Positions 45,099 through 45,134 of a stretch of DNA of 45,134 nt are shown here, piece by piece. The translations under genes and the position numbers were made by a program. Each line of letters begins with the position of its first letter. The first letter of the stretch is position 1. The DNA is from Byssochlamys sp. IMV 00236 (lineage: Eukaryota; Ascomycota; Eurotiomycetes; Eurotiales; Thermoascaceae), in contig MSJH02000670.1 of the NCBI GenBank assembly GCA_001931875.2, positions 1 through 45,134 on the forward strand, read 5' to 3'. The notes under the pieces were generated by a model. The model was not told the DNA's origin. It saw nothing but the letters and a program-made list of their open reading frames with translations, and searched no databases.

Positions 45099-45134
45099 TT
45101 TTAATCTTTTTTTTTTTTTTTTTTTTTTTTTTTT
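45099..45134. repeat. Terminal poly-T run
   Basis: The window ends with a TTTTTAATC-like spacer and then about 30 T. It lies 40-70 bp downstream of the RING gene stop and after an AAAATAAAA-type element; it is most likely a long homopolymer at which the assembly stopped. Confidence 0.8.

Overview
The window looks like nuclear DNA of an early-diverging filamentous fungus, most likely a Mucorales (Mucoromycota) species. It is AT-rich and gene-dense. The genes carry many short introns of 45-65 bp with GTAAG/GTATGT donors, and intergenic gaps are small. The protein set fits too: SSK1, SLY1, SNU23/ZMAT2, a Ral-type GTPase, and Tc1/mariner and TnpB/Fanzor-like remnants of a kind found in Mucorales. 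The species cannot be named from the sequence alone. All exon joins were worked out by hand; for each spliced gene the summed exon length is a multiple of three and the joined frame is open.

Left end (1-2.4 kb): repeat-rich accessory DNA. It has a 32-bp tandem duplication, the 3' end of a Tc1/mariner transposase, and a broken, intron-containing TnpB/Fanzor-like nuclease gene. Then come a GPR1/FUN34/YaaH membrane protein (2.4-3.1 kb), an eight-exon GH31 enzyme with sulfoquinovosidase active-site residues (3.2-6.0 kb), riboflavin kinase, a NASP-type histone chaperone, mitochondrial ribosomal protein uL4, and a DEAD-box helicase with three RanBP2 zinc fingers and a GW-rich tail (9.9-12.7 kb).

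Middle (12.7-28.7 kb): an unassigned spliced plus-strand signal near 13 kb, a Ral-like GTPase ending in a CaaX box, and a 17-exon protein kinase with CH, Cdc15/SepH-type kinase and C1 domains and its own C-terminal CaaX-like motif. Next are eIF3a (divergent from the kinase), a homeodomain factor, the spliceosomal protein SNU23/ZMAT2 and the ER-Golgi SM protein SLY1.

Right part (28.7-45.1 kb): a second TnpB/Fanzor-like relic and a frameshifted retrotransposon gag-like pseudogene with 11-residue repeats (30.6-32.6 kb). These are followed by a Ser/Pro-rich protein of unknown function, the copper chaperone SCO1 divergent from SUMO, an MTH1-like Nudix hydrolase, and SSK1. SSK1 here has an N-terminal membrane region and pseudo-histidine-kinase remnants. 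The last genes are an unknown coiled-coil protein and a RING-H2 protein with a predicted N-myristoylation signal. The window ends in a poly-T run.

Most genes are unlinked housekeeping functions. Possible functional links are the signalling neighbours (Ral GTPase next to a CaaX-ending kinase) and the close divergent pairs kinase/eIF3a and SCO1/SUMO. The less ordinary content is the pair of TnpB/Fanzor relics, the putative fungal sulfoquinovosidase, the CH-kinase-C1-CaaX protein, the pseudo-kinase SSK1, and the helicase with a possible Argonaute-hook tail.
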